Below are positions 1 through 5,186 of a stretch of DNA of 7,715 bases, piece after piece (positions within the stretch are counted from its first letter, which is position 1; each line of letters starts with the position of its first letter). A program made the translations under genes and the position numbers. The stretch is taken from assembly GCA_023416455.1 (NCBI GenBank), contig JAEZHQ010000317.1, positions 1 through 7,715 on the forward strand, read 5' to 3'. The stretch comes from Pseudomonadota bacterium. Its GTDB lineage: Bacteria; Pseudomonadota; Alphaproteobacteria; Azospirillales; Azospirillaceae. A model generated the notes under the pieces. That model was not told the DNA's origin, did no database searches, and saw nothing but the letters and a program-made list of their open reading frames with translations.

Positions 1-20
1 CCCCCCCGGGGGGGGGGGGG
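1..20. repeat. C7/G13 homopolymer run at window edge
   Basis: The window opens with seven C followed by thirteen G. This also forms a 14-bp perfect palindrome (C7/G7). It lies 25 bp beyond the stop codon of the minus-strand ArsC-like gene, so it is not in that coding sequence. It could be a true slippage-prone tract, part of a GC-only hairpin after the gene, or an assembly or sequencing artefact at a contig edge. The sequence alone cannot separate these. Confidence 0.6.
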
Positions 21-45
21 CCGCGCCGGGGGTGTGTGGGCGCGC

Positions 46-477
46 TCAGGCGCGCCGGGGCATGTGGTGGTGGCCGTGGTCGCACTGGCCGCGGGCGTGC
101 TTGTCGTCGCAACTCTCCGCCGACGGCGACAGGCCGATCCAGGCGTGCAGCGCGTTGGGGTCGAAGCCGGCGCGGCGCTCCTCCCCGACCTGGAGGAGGG
201 GGCGGCGGATCAGATCGCGTTCGGCCAGCAGGAGGTCGAGCGCCTCCGCCTCGTCCAGCGAATCGGGCTGCACCCGCCCGCCCTTCACCGCGGCGGCGCG
301 GCGGTTGAACCATTCCTCCACGGGGCGGTCGCCGAAGAAGGAGCGCAGGGTGTCCGGGGTCAGCGGCTCCGCCGCCAGGTCGCGCTCGACCAGCCGGTGC
401 CCGGCGGCGGCAAGCTGCTGCTTCTGCTTGGCGTTGGCCGTGCAGCCGGCCATGCCGAGGAAGATCACGTCTGCCAT
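46..477 (-). CDS. ArsC/Spx-fold nitrogenase-associated protein
   Basis: A 143-residue protein of the ArsC/Spx thioredoxin-fold superfamily, closest to the 'nitrogenase-associated protein' branch common in diazotrophs. Visible family features are the N-terminal beta strand (VIFLG), then GCTANAKQKQQL with a single cysteine (C12) where ArsC has its catalytic cysteine. These are followed by FFGDRPVEEWFNRRA (48-61), LLLAERDLIRRPL (82-94) and GFDPNALHAWIGL (104-116). There is no CXXC pair, so a redox role is unproven and true arsenate reduction is unlikely. The tail (123-138) is rich in Cys and His (C123, H127, C132, H134, H136-138), which suggests metal binding. I chose ATG at 477, preceded by GGAGCGGAG, over a TTG at 498; starting there gives the normal family N-terminus. 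The gene follows the ABC importer operon in the same direction after 103 bp, with a hairpin between them, so it is probably transcribed separately. The exact function of the family is not established. Confidence 0.85.
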   Translation of the reverse strand: MADVIFLGMAGCTANAKQKQQLAAAGHRLVERDLAAEPLTPDTLRSFFGDRPVEEWFNRRAAAVKGGRVQPDSLDEAEALDLLLAERDLIRRPLLQVGEERRAGFDPNALHAWIGLSPSAESCDDKHARGQCDHGHHHMPRRA

Positions 478-501
478 GGGTGCTGTGCTCCGCTCCAATC
501 A

Positions 502-516
502 GGACGAATTTCGTCC
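502..516. promoter_or_regulatory. 7-bp inverted repeat upstream of ArsC-like gene
   Basis: GGACGAA and TTCGTCC form a perfect inverted repeat around one central base, 24 bp upstream of the chosen ATG of the ArsC-like gene. The spacing of the arms is too tight for a good RNA hairpin, which favours a DNA operator for a dimeric regulator. No cognate regulator is encoded nearby and I do not recognise the motif, so the role is inferred from symmetry and position only. Confidence 0.3.
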
Positions 517-534
517 AGACTAGCGGCGCGGGCG

Positions 535-569
535 CCGGGGGTGCGGGTGACGGGATGTCGCACCCCCGG
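535..569 (-). terminator. 11-bp hairpin after the ABC operon
   Basis: CCGGGGGTGCG (535-545) and CGCACCCCCGG (559-569) pair perfectly over 11 bp with a 13-nt loop. The structure begins 11 bp past the stop codon of the substrate-binding protein gene. No T tract follows on the minus strand, so it is not a classic intrinsic terminator. It could end transcription with Rho or protect the 3' end of the ABC mRNA. A stem this long and perfect between two co-directional genes supports a transcript boundary. Confidence 0.45.
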
Positions 570-580
570 ACGGCCCGGGG

Positions 581-1603
581 TCAGTTCAGGCGCTTGTGCG
601 CCTCCTCGACGAACCGGTTGGTGTAGGTCTTGTCGAGGTCGATGGCGGTGGCGGCCACCGCCGGGTCGAAAGCCTTCAGCACCGCGTAGGCGGCCTCGGC
701 GCCCTCGCGGGTGAAGCGGCCGTCGGGCGAGTAGGTCGGGCGGGAATGCTCGAACGCCTGGGCGTAGAGGGTCTGGTTGCCGAGGAAATACTCCGGCGGC
801 AGCACCTTCAGCACCTCCTCGGTGGTCGCCTTGTTCAGCCACAGCATCGTCTTGACGAAGACGTCGACCAGCGCCTGCGTGGTCTTCGGGTTGGCGTCGA
901 CGAAGGACTGGGTGGCGTAGAGGACGGCCGCGGGGTAGGGGCCGCCGTAGGTGTCGAGCGTGCCCTTCTCGGTGCGCGTGTCGGCGATGGCGGCGATGTC
1001 GCCGTCGGCCTCAAGCTGGCTGATCACCGGGTCGAGGTTGGCGATGGCATCGATCTCGCCGCGCTTGACCGCCGCCACCGCGCTGGGGCCGCCGCCGACG
1101 CCGATGAAGGACACGTCGTCCGGCTTCATGCCGTTGCGGACCAGCAGGTAATTGACCATGAAGTTGGTGGAGGAGCCGGGGGCGGTGACGCCGACCTTCT
1201 TGCCCTTCAGCTCGGCGACCGAGGTGACGGTGCCGGCCTTCTTCACCGAGGCGAGCACGATGCCCGGATAGCGGCCGAGCAGGGTGAGGGCGACGATGGG
1301 CTGTTTCTTGGCCTGCATCTGGACCGTGTGGTCGTAGGCGCCGGTCACCACATCGGCCGATCCGCCGATGAGCGCCTGGAGGCTTTTGGCGCCGCCGCCG
1401 AAGTCGTTGATCTCGACCTTCAGCCCGGCCTCCTTGAAGTAGCCGAGCCGCTCGGCCAGGGTCAGCGGCAGATAGTAGAGCAGCGGCTTGCCGCCCACGG
1501 CGAGCTTGAGGTCGGTCTTCTCCAGGCCCTGGGCCTTCGCCCCGCCGCCGAAGGCCAGCGCCGCGGCGACCACGCCGGCGGCGGCCAGTTGTCCCAATCG
1601 CAT
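581..1603 (-). CDS. ABC transporter periplasmic substrate-binding protein, NitT/TauT/SsuA type
   Basis: A 340-residue exported solute-binding protein that should deliver a small ligand to the permease and ATPase encoded just upstream. The N-terminus is a Sec signal peptide: R3, a hydrophobic stretch (6-21), and a likely AKA|QG cleavage after A24. There is no lipobox cysteine. The mature part has the NMT1/SsuA-like layout: LPLTLAERLGYFKEAGLKVE in the first lobe, GGGAKSLQALIGGSADVVTG for the ligand pocket, LKGKKVGVTAPGSSTNFM entering lobe two, and a later GEIDAIANLDPVI. ATG at 1603 is preceded by AAGGGGAGG at good spacing. It is last in the operon, 58 bp after the permease, with its own strong ribosome site, which may help it reach the excess usually needed for binding proteins. 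Candidate ligands are sulfonates, taurine, nitrate or other small organic compounds; the sequence does not decide between them. Confidence 0.9.
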   Translation of the reverse strand: MRLGQLAAAGVVAAALAFGGGAKAQGLEKTDLKLAVGGKPLLYYLPLTLAERLGYFKEAGLKVEINDFGGGAKSLQALIGGSADVVTGAYDHTVQMQAKKQPIVALTLLGRYPGIVLASVKKAGTVTSVAELKGKKVGVTAPGSSTNFMVNYLLVRNGMKPDDVSFIGVGGGPSAVAAVKRGEIDAIANLDPVISQLEADGDIAAIADTRTEKGTLDTYGGPYPAAVLYATQSFVDANPKTTQALVDVFVKTMLWLNKATTEEVLKVLPPEYFLGNQTLYAQAFEHSRPTYSPDGRFTREGAEAAYAVLKAFDPAVAATAIDLDKTYTNRFVEEAHKRLN

Positions 1604-1649
1604 GGTGTTCCCTCCCCTTGTGGTTGTCGGATCGCGCCTTGCCCGGCCG

Positions 1650-1661
1650 GCGCCGCGGCGC
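1650..1661. repeat. 12-bp palindrome in permease/binding-protein gap
   Basis: GCGCCGCGGCGC is a perfect 12-bp palindrome at the upstream end of the 58-bp gap between the permease and binding-protein genes, just beyond the permease stop codon. In the mRNA it could form a short GC stem that affects decay or processing between the two cistrons. In DNA this GC-rich, such short palindromes also arise by chance. Confidence 0.3.
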
Positions 1662-2471
1662 TCAGCCCTGGGCCTCGGTGGTTCGCGCCTCCTGCGGGCG
1701 CCAGTGCAGCAGGCGCCCCTCGATCACCGTCACCACGGAGTCGATGACCACCACGAAGATGGTCAGCACCAGCATGCCGGAGAACACGCCCACCGTGTCG
1801 AACACCCCCTCGGCCTGGTGGATGCGGTAGCCGAGCCCGGCGGCCGAGCCCAGATACTCGCCGACCACCGCGCCGACCATGGCGAAGCCGACCGCCGTGT
1901 GCAGGCTGGAGAACACCCAGGACAGGGCCGAGGGCAGATAGACGTGGCGGAAGAGGTGGCGCGGGGTCGCCCCCAGCATGCGCGCGTTGGCGAGCACCAC
2001 CGGGCTGACCTCCTTGACGCCCTGGTAGACGTTGAAGAAGACGATGAAGAAGACGAGCGTCACCCCCAGCGCCACCTTGGACCAGATGCCGAGCCCCAGC
2101 CACAGCGCGAAGATCGGCGCCAGCACCACCCGGGGCAGCGCGTTCACCGCCTTGACGTAGGGGTCGAGCACGGCGGAGACCAGCGGCGCGCGGGCAAACC
2201 AGAAGCCGAAGGCGATCCCGGCCACGGTGCCGATGACGAAGGCCAGCGCCGTCTCAAGGAGCGTGATCCCGAGATGGTACCAGATGACGCCGCTGGCGAA
2301 GTCGGTCCAGGTGCGCTCCAGGACGGCGAGCGGCGTGCCGAAGAAGAAGGGGCTCAGCAGGTCCGTCGCGGTCAGCACGTGCCACAGCAGCAGGAAGGCG
2401 ATCAGGACGCCGGCCTGCATCAGCAGGATGACCGGGCGGCCGGGCAGGCGCTTGTTGCGGGGCGTCGCCAT
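1662..2471 (-). CDS. ABC transporter permease, SsuC/TauC type
   Basis: A 269-residue inner-membrane permease of the BPD_transp_1 family, the pore-forming subunit of the importer (probably a homodimer). Hydrophobic segments lie near residues 15-35, 66-92, 113-125, 131-150, 188-206 and 228-250, giving about six membrane spans. The cytoplasmic EAA-type coupling loop that docks on the ATPase is visible at 161-181 (ANARMLGATPRHLFRHVYLP, with G167 and LP at 179-180). The length is normal for the family. ATG at 2471 is preceded by GAGGTGAGGAA, and this ribosome site partly lies within the 3' end of the ATPase gene, 9 bp away, so translation is probably coupled. The short charged N-terminus before span 1 fits an inside N-terminus. 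Confidence 0.92.
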   Translation of the reverse strand: MATPRNKRLPGRPVILLMQAGVLIAFLLLWHVLTATDLLSPFFFGTPLAVLERTWTDFASGVIWYHLGITLLETALAFVIGTVAGIAFGFWFARAPLVSAVLDPYVKAVNALPRVVLAPIFALWLGLGIWSKVALGVTLVFFIVFFNVYQGVKEVSPVVLANARMLGATPRHLFRHVYLPSALSWVFSSLHTAVGFAMVGAVVGEYLGSAAGLGYRIHQAEGVFDTVGVFSGMLVLTIFVVVIDSVVTVIEGRLLHWRPQEARTTEAQG

Positions 2472-2480
2472 GACGGTTCC

Positions 2481-3335
2481 TCACCTCAGCTTGGTCTGGG
2501 CGTAGCCCTTCAGCACCTCCTCGCGCAGCTGCCCCCAGATCTCCCGGTGCAGCTCGAGAAAGCGCGGGGTCATGCGGATTTCCGCCACGTCGCGCGGGCG
2601 CTCCAGGTCGACCGCGTGCTCGCCGATCAGCCGCGCCCCCGGCCCGGCCGACAGCACGAGGACGCGGTCGGACAGGGCGATGGCCTCCTCCAGGTCGTGG
2701 GTGATGAAGACCACCGACTTGCGGTCGGCCGACCACAGATCCAGAAGCTCGTTCTCCATGAGCTGCCGGGTCTGGATGTCGAGCGCGGAGAAGGGCTCGT
2801 CCATCAGCACGATCTTGGGATCGACGATCAGCGTCTGGGCCAGCGCCACCCGCTTGCGCATGCCGCCGGAAAGCTGGTGCGGGTAGCGGTCGCCGAACCG
2901 CTCCAGCCCGACCCGGGCCAGCCAGGGGCGGGCGCGCTCGACCGCCTCGCGCCGCGGCAGGCCGCGGAACTCCAGCCCGGCGGCGACGTTCTCCAGCGCC
3001 GACTTCCAGGGCATCAGCGCGTCGGCCTGGAACATGTAGCCGGCCTGCGGGTTGATGCCGTCCACCGGCGCGCCGAAGGCCAGCGCGCGCCCCTCGCTGG
3101 GGGCGAGGAGGCCGGCGGCGACGTTCAGCAGCGTGGACTTGCCGCTGCCGGTCGGGCCGACGATGGAGACGAACTCCCCGGCGGCGACCGAGAAGCTGAC
3201 GCCCTGCACCGCCGTGTAGCCGCGCCCGCGGCCGTCGGGGGAGGCGAAAGTGCAGGTCACGCCCTCCAAACGGAGAGCCGGCACCGCTGAACCCTCCGGG
3301 TGGAGGGCGGGCGCCGTCACGGCGGCCTCGGCCAT
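2481..3335 (-). CDS. ABC transporter ATP-binding protein, SsuB/TauB type
   Basis: A 284-residue ATPase subunit that powers the importer from the cytoplasmic face. All nucleotide-binding motifs are intact: Walker A GPTGSGKST (60-68), Q-loop glutamine Q103 in GYMFQADALMPW, signature LSGGMRKRVALAQ (155-167), Walker B IVLMDEP (175-181, catalytic E180), D-loop SALD (183-186) and switch histidine H213 in ITHD. The MFQ..LMPW pattern is typical of the nitrate/sulfonate/taurine subfamily. I chose ATG at 3335 (MAEAAV) because the family homology starts soon after it and a weak AGGGACGG lies upstream. Longer in-frame starts at 3371 and 3449 add only Arg/Pro/Gly-rich residues with no ribosome site. It is the first gene of the operon, followed 9 bp later by the permease. 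Confidence 0.92.
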   Translation of the reverse strand: MAEAAVTAPALHPEGSAVPALRLEGVTCTFASPDGRGRGYTAVQGVSFSVAAGEFVSIVGPTGSGKSTLLNVAAGLLAPSEGRALAFGAPVDGINPQAGYMFQADALMPWKSALENVAAGLEFRGLPRREAVERARPWLARVGLERFGDRYPHQLSGGMRKRVALAQTLIVDPKIVLMDEPFSALDIQTRQLMENELLDLWSADRKSVVFITHDLEEAIALSDRVLVLSAGPGARLIGEHAVDLERPRDVAEIRMTPRFLELHREIWGQLREEVLKGYAQTKLR

Positions 3336-3488
3336 GGATGCGTTCCGTCCCTGGGTCGGCTTTTTTCCCATCTTGGCGGAAGCGCGTGGCGACGGCAATG
3401 GGCGCGCGTCCGGCCGGCCCGGCGCCGGCGCTCCGCGGCGGCGGTGCATCCACCCTGTTGCGCCGCCACATTCTTAACGAATTCCGGC

Positions 3489-3517
3489 ACTATGTCCGGT
3501 GGCTGCCATCAAAACAA
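3489..3517 (-). promoter_or_regulatory. Candidate promoter for the ABC operon
   Basis: On the minus strand, TTGTTT (3517-3512) and CATAGT (3494-3489) are separated by 17 bp and resemble weak -35 and -10 boxes. An A-rich tract lies about 28 bp upstream of the -35 and could act as an UP element. This would give a leader of roughly 150 nt before the ATPase ATG at 3335. The matches are only partial (3/6 and 4/6 to the sigma-70 consensus), so this is a best guess. Confidence 0.2.
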
Positions 3518-3544
3518 CGCGAAGTCGGCGCGCAATGCGCAAAC

Positions 3545-3558
3545 TTTTTTCTTTTTTT
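3545..3558. promoter_or_regulatory. T6-C-T7 tract (A tract on minus strand)
   Basis: Six T, one C and seven T in a row stand out sharply in DNA of about 70% GC. Read on the minus strand it is an A-rich tract upstream of the candidate ABC promoter, as expected of an UP element or bent DNA. A terminator on the plus strand is unlikely because no gene lies upstream in that direction and the preceding GCGC/GCGC stem is only 4 bp. Confidence 0.35.
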
Positions 3559-3675
3559 GGGCGCGTCTGTGCGGTTCCTGTCTCTTCCTCCTCGGCGCCG
3601 GGGAGCACTGCCCCTTCGGACAGGCGGCGTGTTAACCATGAAGCAAGCTTTTCCCGTCAACCTTCCCGGCGAAGC

Positions 3676-3682
3676 AAGGAGG
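3676..3682 (+). promoter_or_regulatory. Consensus Shine-Dalgarno deciding the ClpP-like start
   Basis: AAGGAGG, a near-perfect ribosome site, sits 5 nt before ATG 3688. It settles this start against longer open frames from 3499 and 3535, and the protein then begins with a clean signal peptide. Confidence 0.85.
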
Positions 3683-3687
3683 TTGGC

Positions 3688-4347
3688 ATGGCCTTTCGTT
3701 CGACGGCGCGGATGATGGTTCTGGGAACGCTGCTGGCCATCGGCGCCGCCGGGGCCGCCACCGCCGACAGCCTGTCGGTGGGACGTCCGCCACCGCCGCC
3801 GGCCGCCCATGAGTTTCCGGACGCCACATTGACCCGCGTCGAGCAGGCGGCCTCCACCCTCCTGCGCGTCGACGGCATCATCACCCCCGGCGTCGAGCGG
3901 CGCTTCACCGACGCGCTGCGCGCCCTGCCGCCCGACCGGCCGTTGACGGTCGAGCTGTCGAGCCCGGGCGGCTTCACCACCGCCGGCTACCGGATGATCG
4001 ACCTGATGCTGGCGGAGCGCCGCGCCGGCCGCACCATCGCCACCCGCGTCCGCGGCGGCGAGTCCTGCGAGAGCATGTGCGTCGGCCTCTATCTCGCCGG
4101 CTACCCGCGCTACGCCGCGCCGACGGCCGAGTTCATGGTGCACGCCCCGCGGCTGGCCGAGAACGGCCGCATGACCCTGCGCTCCACCGACGCCATGGTG
4201 AAGCGGCTGGTGGCGCTGGGCGTCTCGCCGGGCTGGATCGAACAGGTCAAGGCCGCCGGCGGCTTCTCCGGCGACGTCGACTACCGCGAGCGCGCCGACC
4301 GTCTGGCCGCCGCGCGGGCCAACATCGTCACCGACCTGATCCCCTGA
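3688..4347 (+). CDS. Secreted ClpP/crotonase-fold protein (COG3904-like)
   Basis: A 219-residue protein predicted to be exported: R4 and R8, a hydrophobic core (9-25), and a likely cleavage after ATA|DS near residue 27. The mature part resembles the periplasmic ClpP-like family (COG3904-type). It has LTVELSSPGGFTTAGYRMIDLM (86-107), where SSPGG matches the ClpP oxyanion-type glycine turn; GGESCESMCVGLYLAGYPRYAAP (123-145), with S129 at the nucleophile position between C127 and C131; and EFMVHAP (148-154), with H152 as the matching histidine. The two cysteines flanking the serine could form a disulfide in the periplasm. A proline run (34-38) follows the signal peptide. The third member of a ClpP triad is not obvious, so peptidase activity is inferred. 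Transcription is divergent from the ABC importer and convergent with ynfA; no operon partner is visible. The physiological substrate is unknown. Confidence 0.75.
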   Translation: MAFRSTARMMVLGTLLAIGAAGAATADSLSVGRPPPPPAAHEFPDATLTRVEQAASTLLRVDGIITPGVERRFTDALRALPPDRPLTVELSSPGGFTTAGYRMIDLMLAERRAGRTIATRVRGGESCESMCVGLYLAGYPRYAAPTAEFMVHAPRLAENGRMTLRSTDAMVKRLVALGVSPGWIEQVKAAGGFSGDVDYRERADRLAAARANIVTDLIP

Positions 4348-4370
4348 TCCCCGTCACGCGCCGCCGCCCC

Positions 4371-4387
4371 GGCGCCGCCGCGGCGCC
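4371..4387. terminator. Palindrome between convergent stop codons
   Basis: GGCGCCGC and GCGGCGCC form a perfect 8-bp inverted repeat around C4379 (as RNA, a 7-bp stem with a CCG loop). It sits between the stop of the ClpP-like gene (4347) and the stop of ynfA (4391). The position suits a shared bidirectional terminator. No T tract follows on either side, so intrinsic termination is doubtful. Confidence 0.35.
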
Positions 4388-4390
4388 CGC

Positions 4391-4723
4391 TCAACCGGCG
4401 GCCGGGCGCGGGCCGAGCAGGATGACGGCGGTGCCGGCCAGGCACAGCGCGGCTCCGGCGAGGTCCCAGCGGTCCGGCTCCGTCCCTTCCACGAGGCGCA
4501 GCCAGACCAGCGAGGCGACGATGTAGATGCCGCCGTAGGCAGCGTAGGCGCGCCCGGCGAAATCGGCGTCGACCCGGGTCAGCACGGCGGCGAACAGCAC
4601 CAGCGACAGCACGCCCGGCACCAGCCACAGGGGCGAGCCGCCGAGCCTCAGCCAGGTCCAGAAGGCGAAGCACCCGGCGATCTCCGCTGCGGCGGCGAGG
4701 CCGTAGGCGGCGATGGACATCAT
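4391..4723 (-). CDS. ynfA: YnfA/UPF0060 family inner-membrane protein
   Basis: A 110-residue, four-span membrane protein of the YnfA (UPF0060) family, distantly related to small multidrug-resistance (SMR) exporters. Spans lie near residues 4-24, 31-48, 60-78 and 87-104. Family marks are E14 in span 1 (AAEIAGCF, equivalent to the key SMR glutamate), AGRAYAAYGGIYI (56-68), SLVWLRLVEG (71-80) and DRWDLAGAALCLAG (84-97). The length is close to the usual ~108 residues. ATG at 4723 has GGAGAG 7 nt upstream; the adjacent ATG at 4720 is a possible alternative. Some YnfA proteins have been linked to efflux of cationic compounds, but substrate and role here are unknown. The tandem hairpin array begins 17 bp upstream of the start codon, so it would be in the mRNA leader if the promoter lies beyond it. 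The gene converges on the ClpP-like gene and appears monocistronic. Confidence 0.9.
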   Translation of the reverse strand: MMSIAAYGLAAAAEIAGCFAFWTWLRLGGSPLWLVPGVLSLVLFAAVLTRVDADFAGRAYAAYGGIYIVASLVWLRLVEGTEPDRWDLAGAALCLAGTAVILLGPRPAAG

Positions 4724-4739
4724 GACGTCTCTCCGGCAC

Positions 4740-4824
4740 GGCGCGGGACGCGCCTTTGTAATTTTGGCGCGGGACGCGCCTTTGAATTTTTTTGCGCGGG
4801 ACGCGCCTTTGAATTTTGGCGCGG
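4740..4824. repeat. Three-copy tandem hairpin/T-tract repeat plus partial fourth
   Basis: The unit is GGCGCG-GGA-CGCGCC, a perfect 6-bp stem with a 3-nt loop, followed by TTTGAATTTT. Copies are 4740-4765 (with an extra T, TTTGTAATTTT), 4766-4790 (exact), and 4793-4817 after two additional T (first G replaced by T, leaving a 5-bp stem). GGCGCGG at 4818-4824 is a decayed fourth copy. The plus strand reads as three terminator-like stems each followed by T-rich sequence. The minus strand reads as a hairpin array in the possible ynfA leader, just upstream of its ribosome site. Function is unknown: tandem terminators, protein-binding iterons, or a mobile intergenic repeat are all compatible. Confidence 0.85.
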
Positions 4825-5186
4825 CCGATCTTAGCCGGTCGGAGAGCGGGAGCAACAGCCCCGCCCGGCCCCTGCTGTCCGCTCCGCCGACCCGATGCCG
4901 GCCGGCCTTGCCGTGCCGGTCCACGCATCGGGACGGGATGTTTCCTTCGCCAAGCGCAACCTCAGCGTTATCCGGCCCGGCGACGCGCTTTTGCTGGTCG
5001 GCCCGGCCGGCCGAGACGGTTCCGAATCCGCAACGTGATGTTAACGGCTTGCCGCCTAAGAACGGCTTGGTCGGCGCAAGTGCGCGCGACGCCTGCCCCC
5101 TTCGATGGACCGACGCTCCCGTGGATGCCAGCAGCACCGGTGAACACCATTCCTCCCTGATCCCTCACCACGCCGGCCGCCGGCTC
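4825..5186. other. Region without a confident gene before the kinase
   Basis: Between the tandem repeat and the chosen kinase start I see no conserved protein, tRNA or other RNA gene. The kinase frame remains open throughout, but its translation here is Pro/Arg/Ser-rich and resembles no domain. The stretch around 5038-5070 is less GC-rich and holds a 9-bp direct repeat, AACGGCTTG (5043-5051 and 5061-5069). The kinase promoter is probably in this region, but I cannot identify convincing -35 and -10 boxes. Confidence 0.6.

Larger units (their letters stand above)
3336..3687. other. Divergent intergenic region (ABC operon / ClpP-like gene)
   Basis: This 352-bp stretch separates the minus-strand ABC operon from the plus-strand ClpP-like gene, and must hold both promoters. 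Its centre (about 3471-3560) is clearly poorer in GC than the rest of the window. It contains a TTCTTAACGAATT stretch, GCGCA-A-TGCGC (3530-3540), and a T6-C-T7 tract (3545-3558). I see no RNA gene, no strong standard promoter and no conserved ORF. The long open frames crossing it have the composition of GC-rich chance frames. Confidence 0.7.

Noticed and set aside
596..1747. Long plus-strand open frame opposite the binding-protein gene
   Set aside because: The translation is Gly/Val/Arg/His-rich with no domain, and the minus strand encodes a clear binding protein with signal peptide and ribosome site. It is a shadow of GC-rich codon bias.
1488..3290. 600-codon plus-strand open frame over the ABC operon
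   Set aside because: Its His/Asp/Gln/Arg-rich translation is typical of the antisense of GC-rich genes. Two complete, motif-bearing ABC genes lie opposite.
3484..3499. Operator formed by CCGG arms around CACTATGT
   Set aside because: Only four bases pair in each arm, CCGG is itself palindromic, and the inner bases do not match.
3535..3687. Upstream start for the ClpP-like gene giving an N-terminus beginning MRKLFSFFG
   Set aside because: It looks a little like a signal peptide, but the FSFF part is simply the T tract. There is no ribosome site, whereas ATG 3688 has a consensus one and its own clean signal peptide.
4740..4824. CRISPR array
   Set aside because: Units are nearly contiguous with no unique spacers of 30-40 bp, and no cas genes are present.
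5030..5052. GCAA...TTGC site upstream of the kinase as an NtrC-like or sigma-54 site
   Set aside because: Only the outermost four bases are symmetric and no GG/GC -24/-12 pair at correct spacing is present.
4724..5137. N-terminal extension of ynfA through the tandem repeats
   Set aside because: It would add about 138 residues to a family that is normally ~108 long. The chosen ATG has a ribosome site and gives the standard length.
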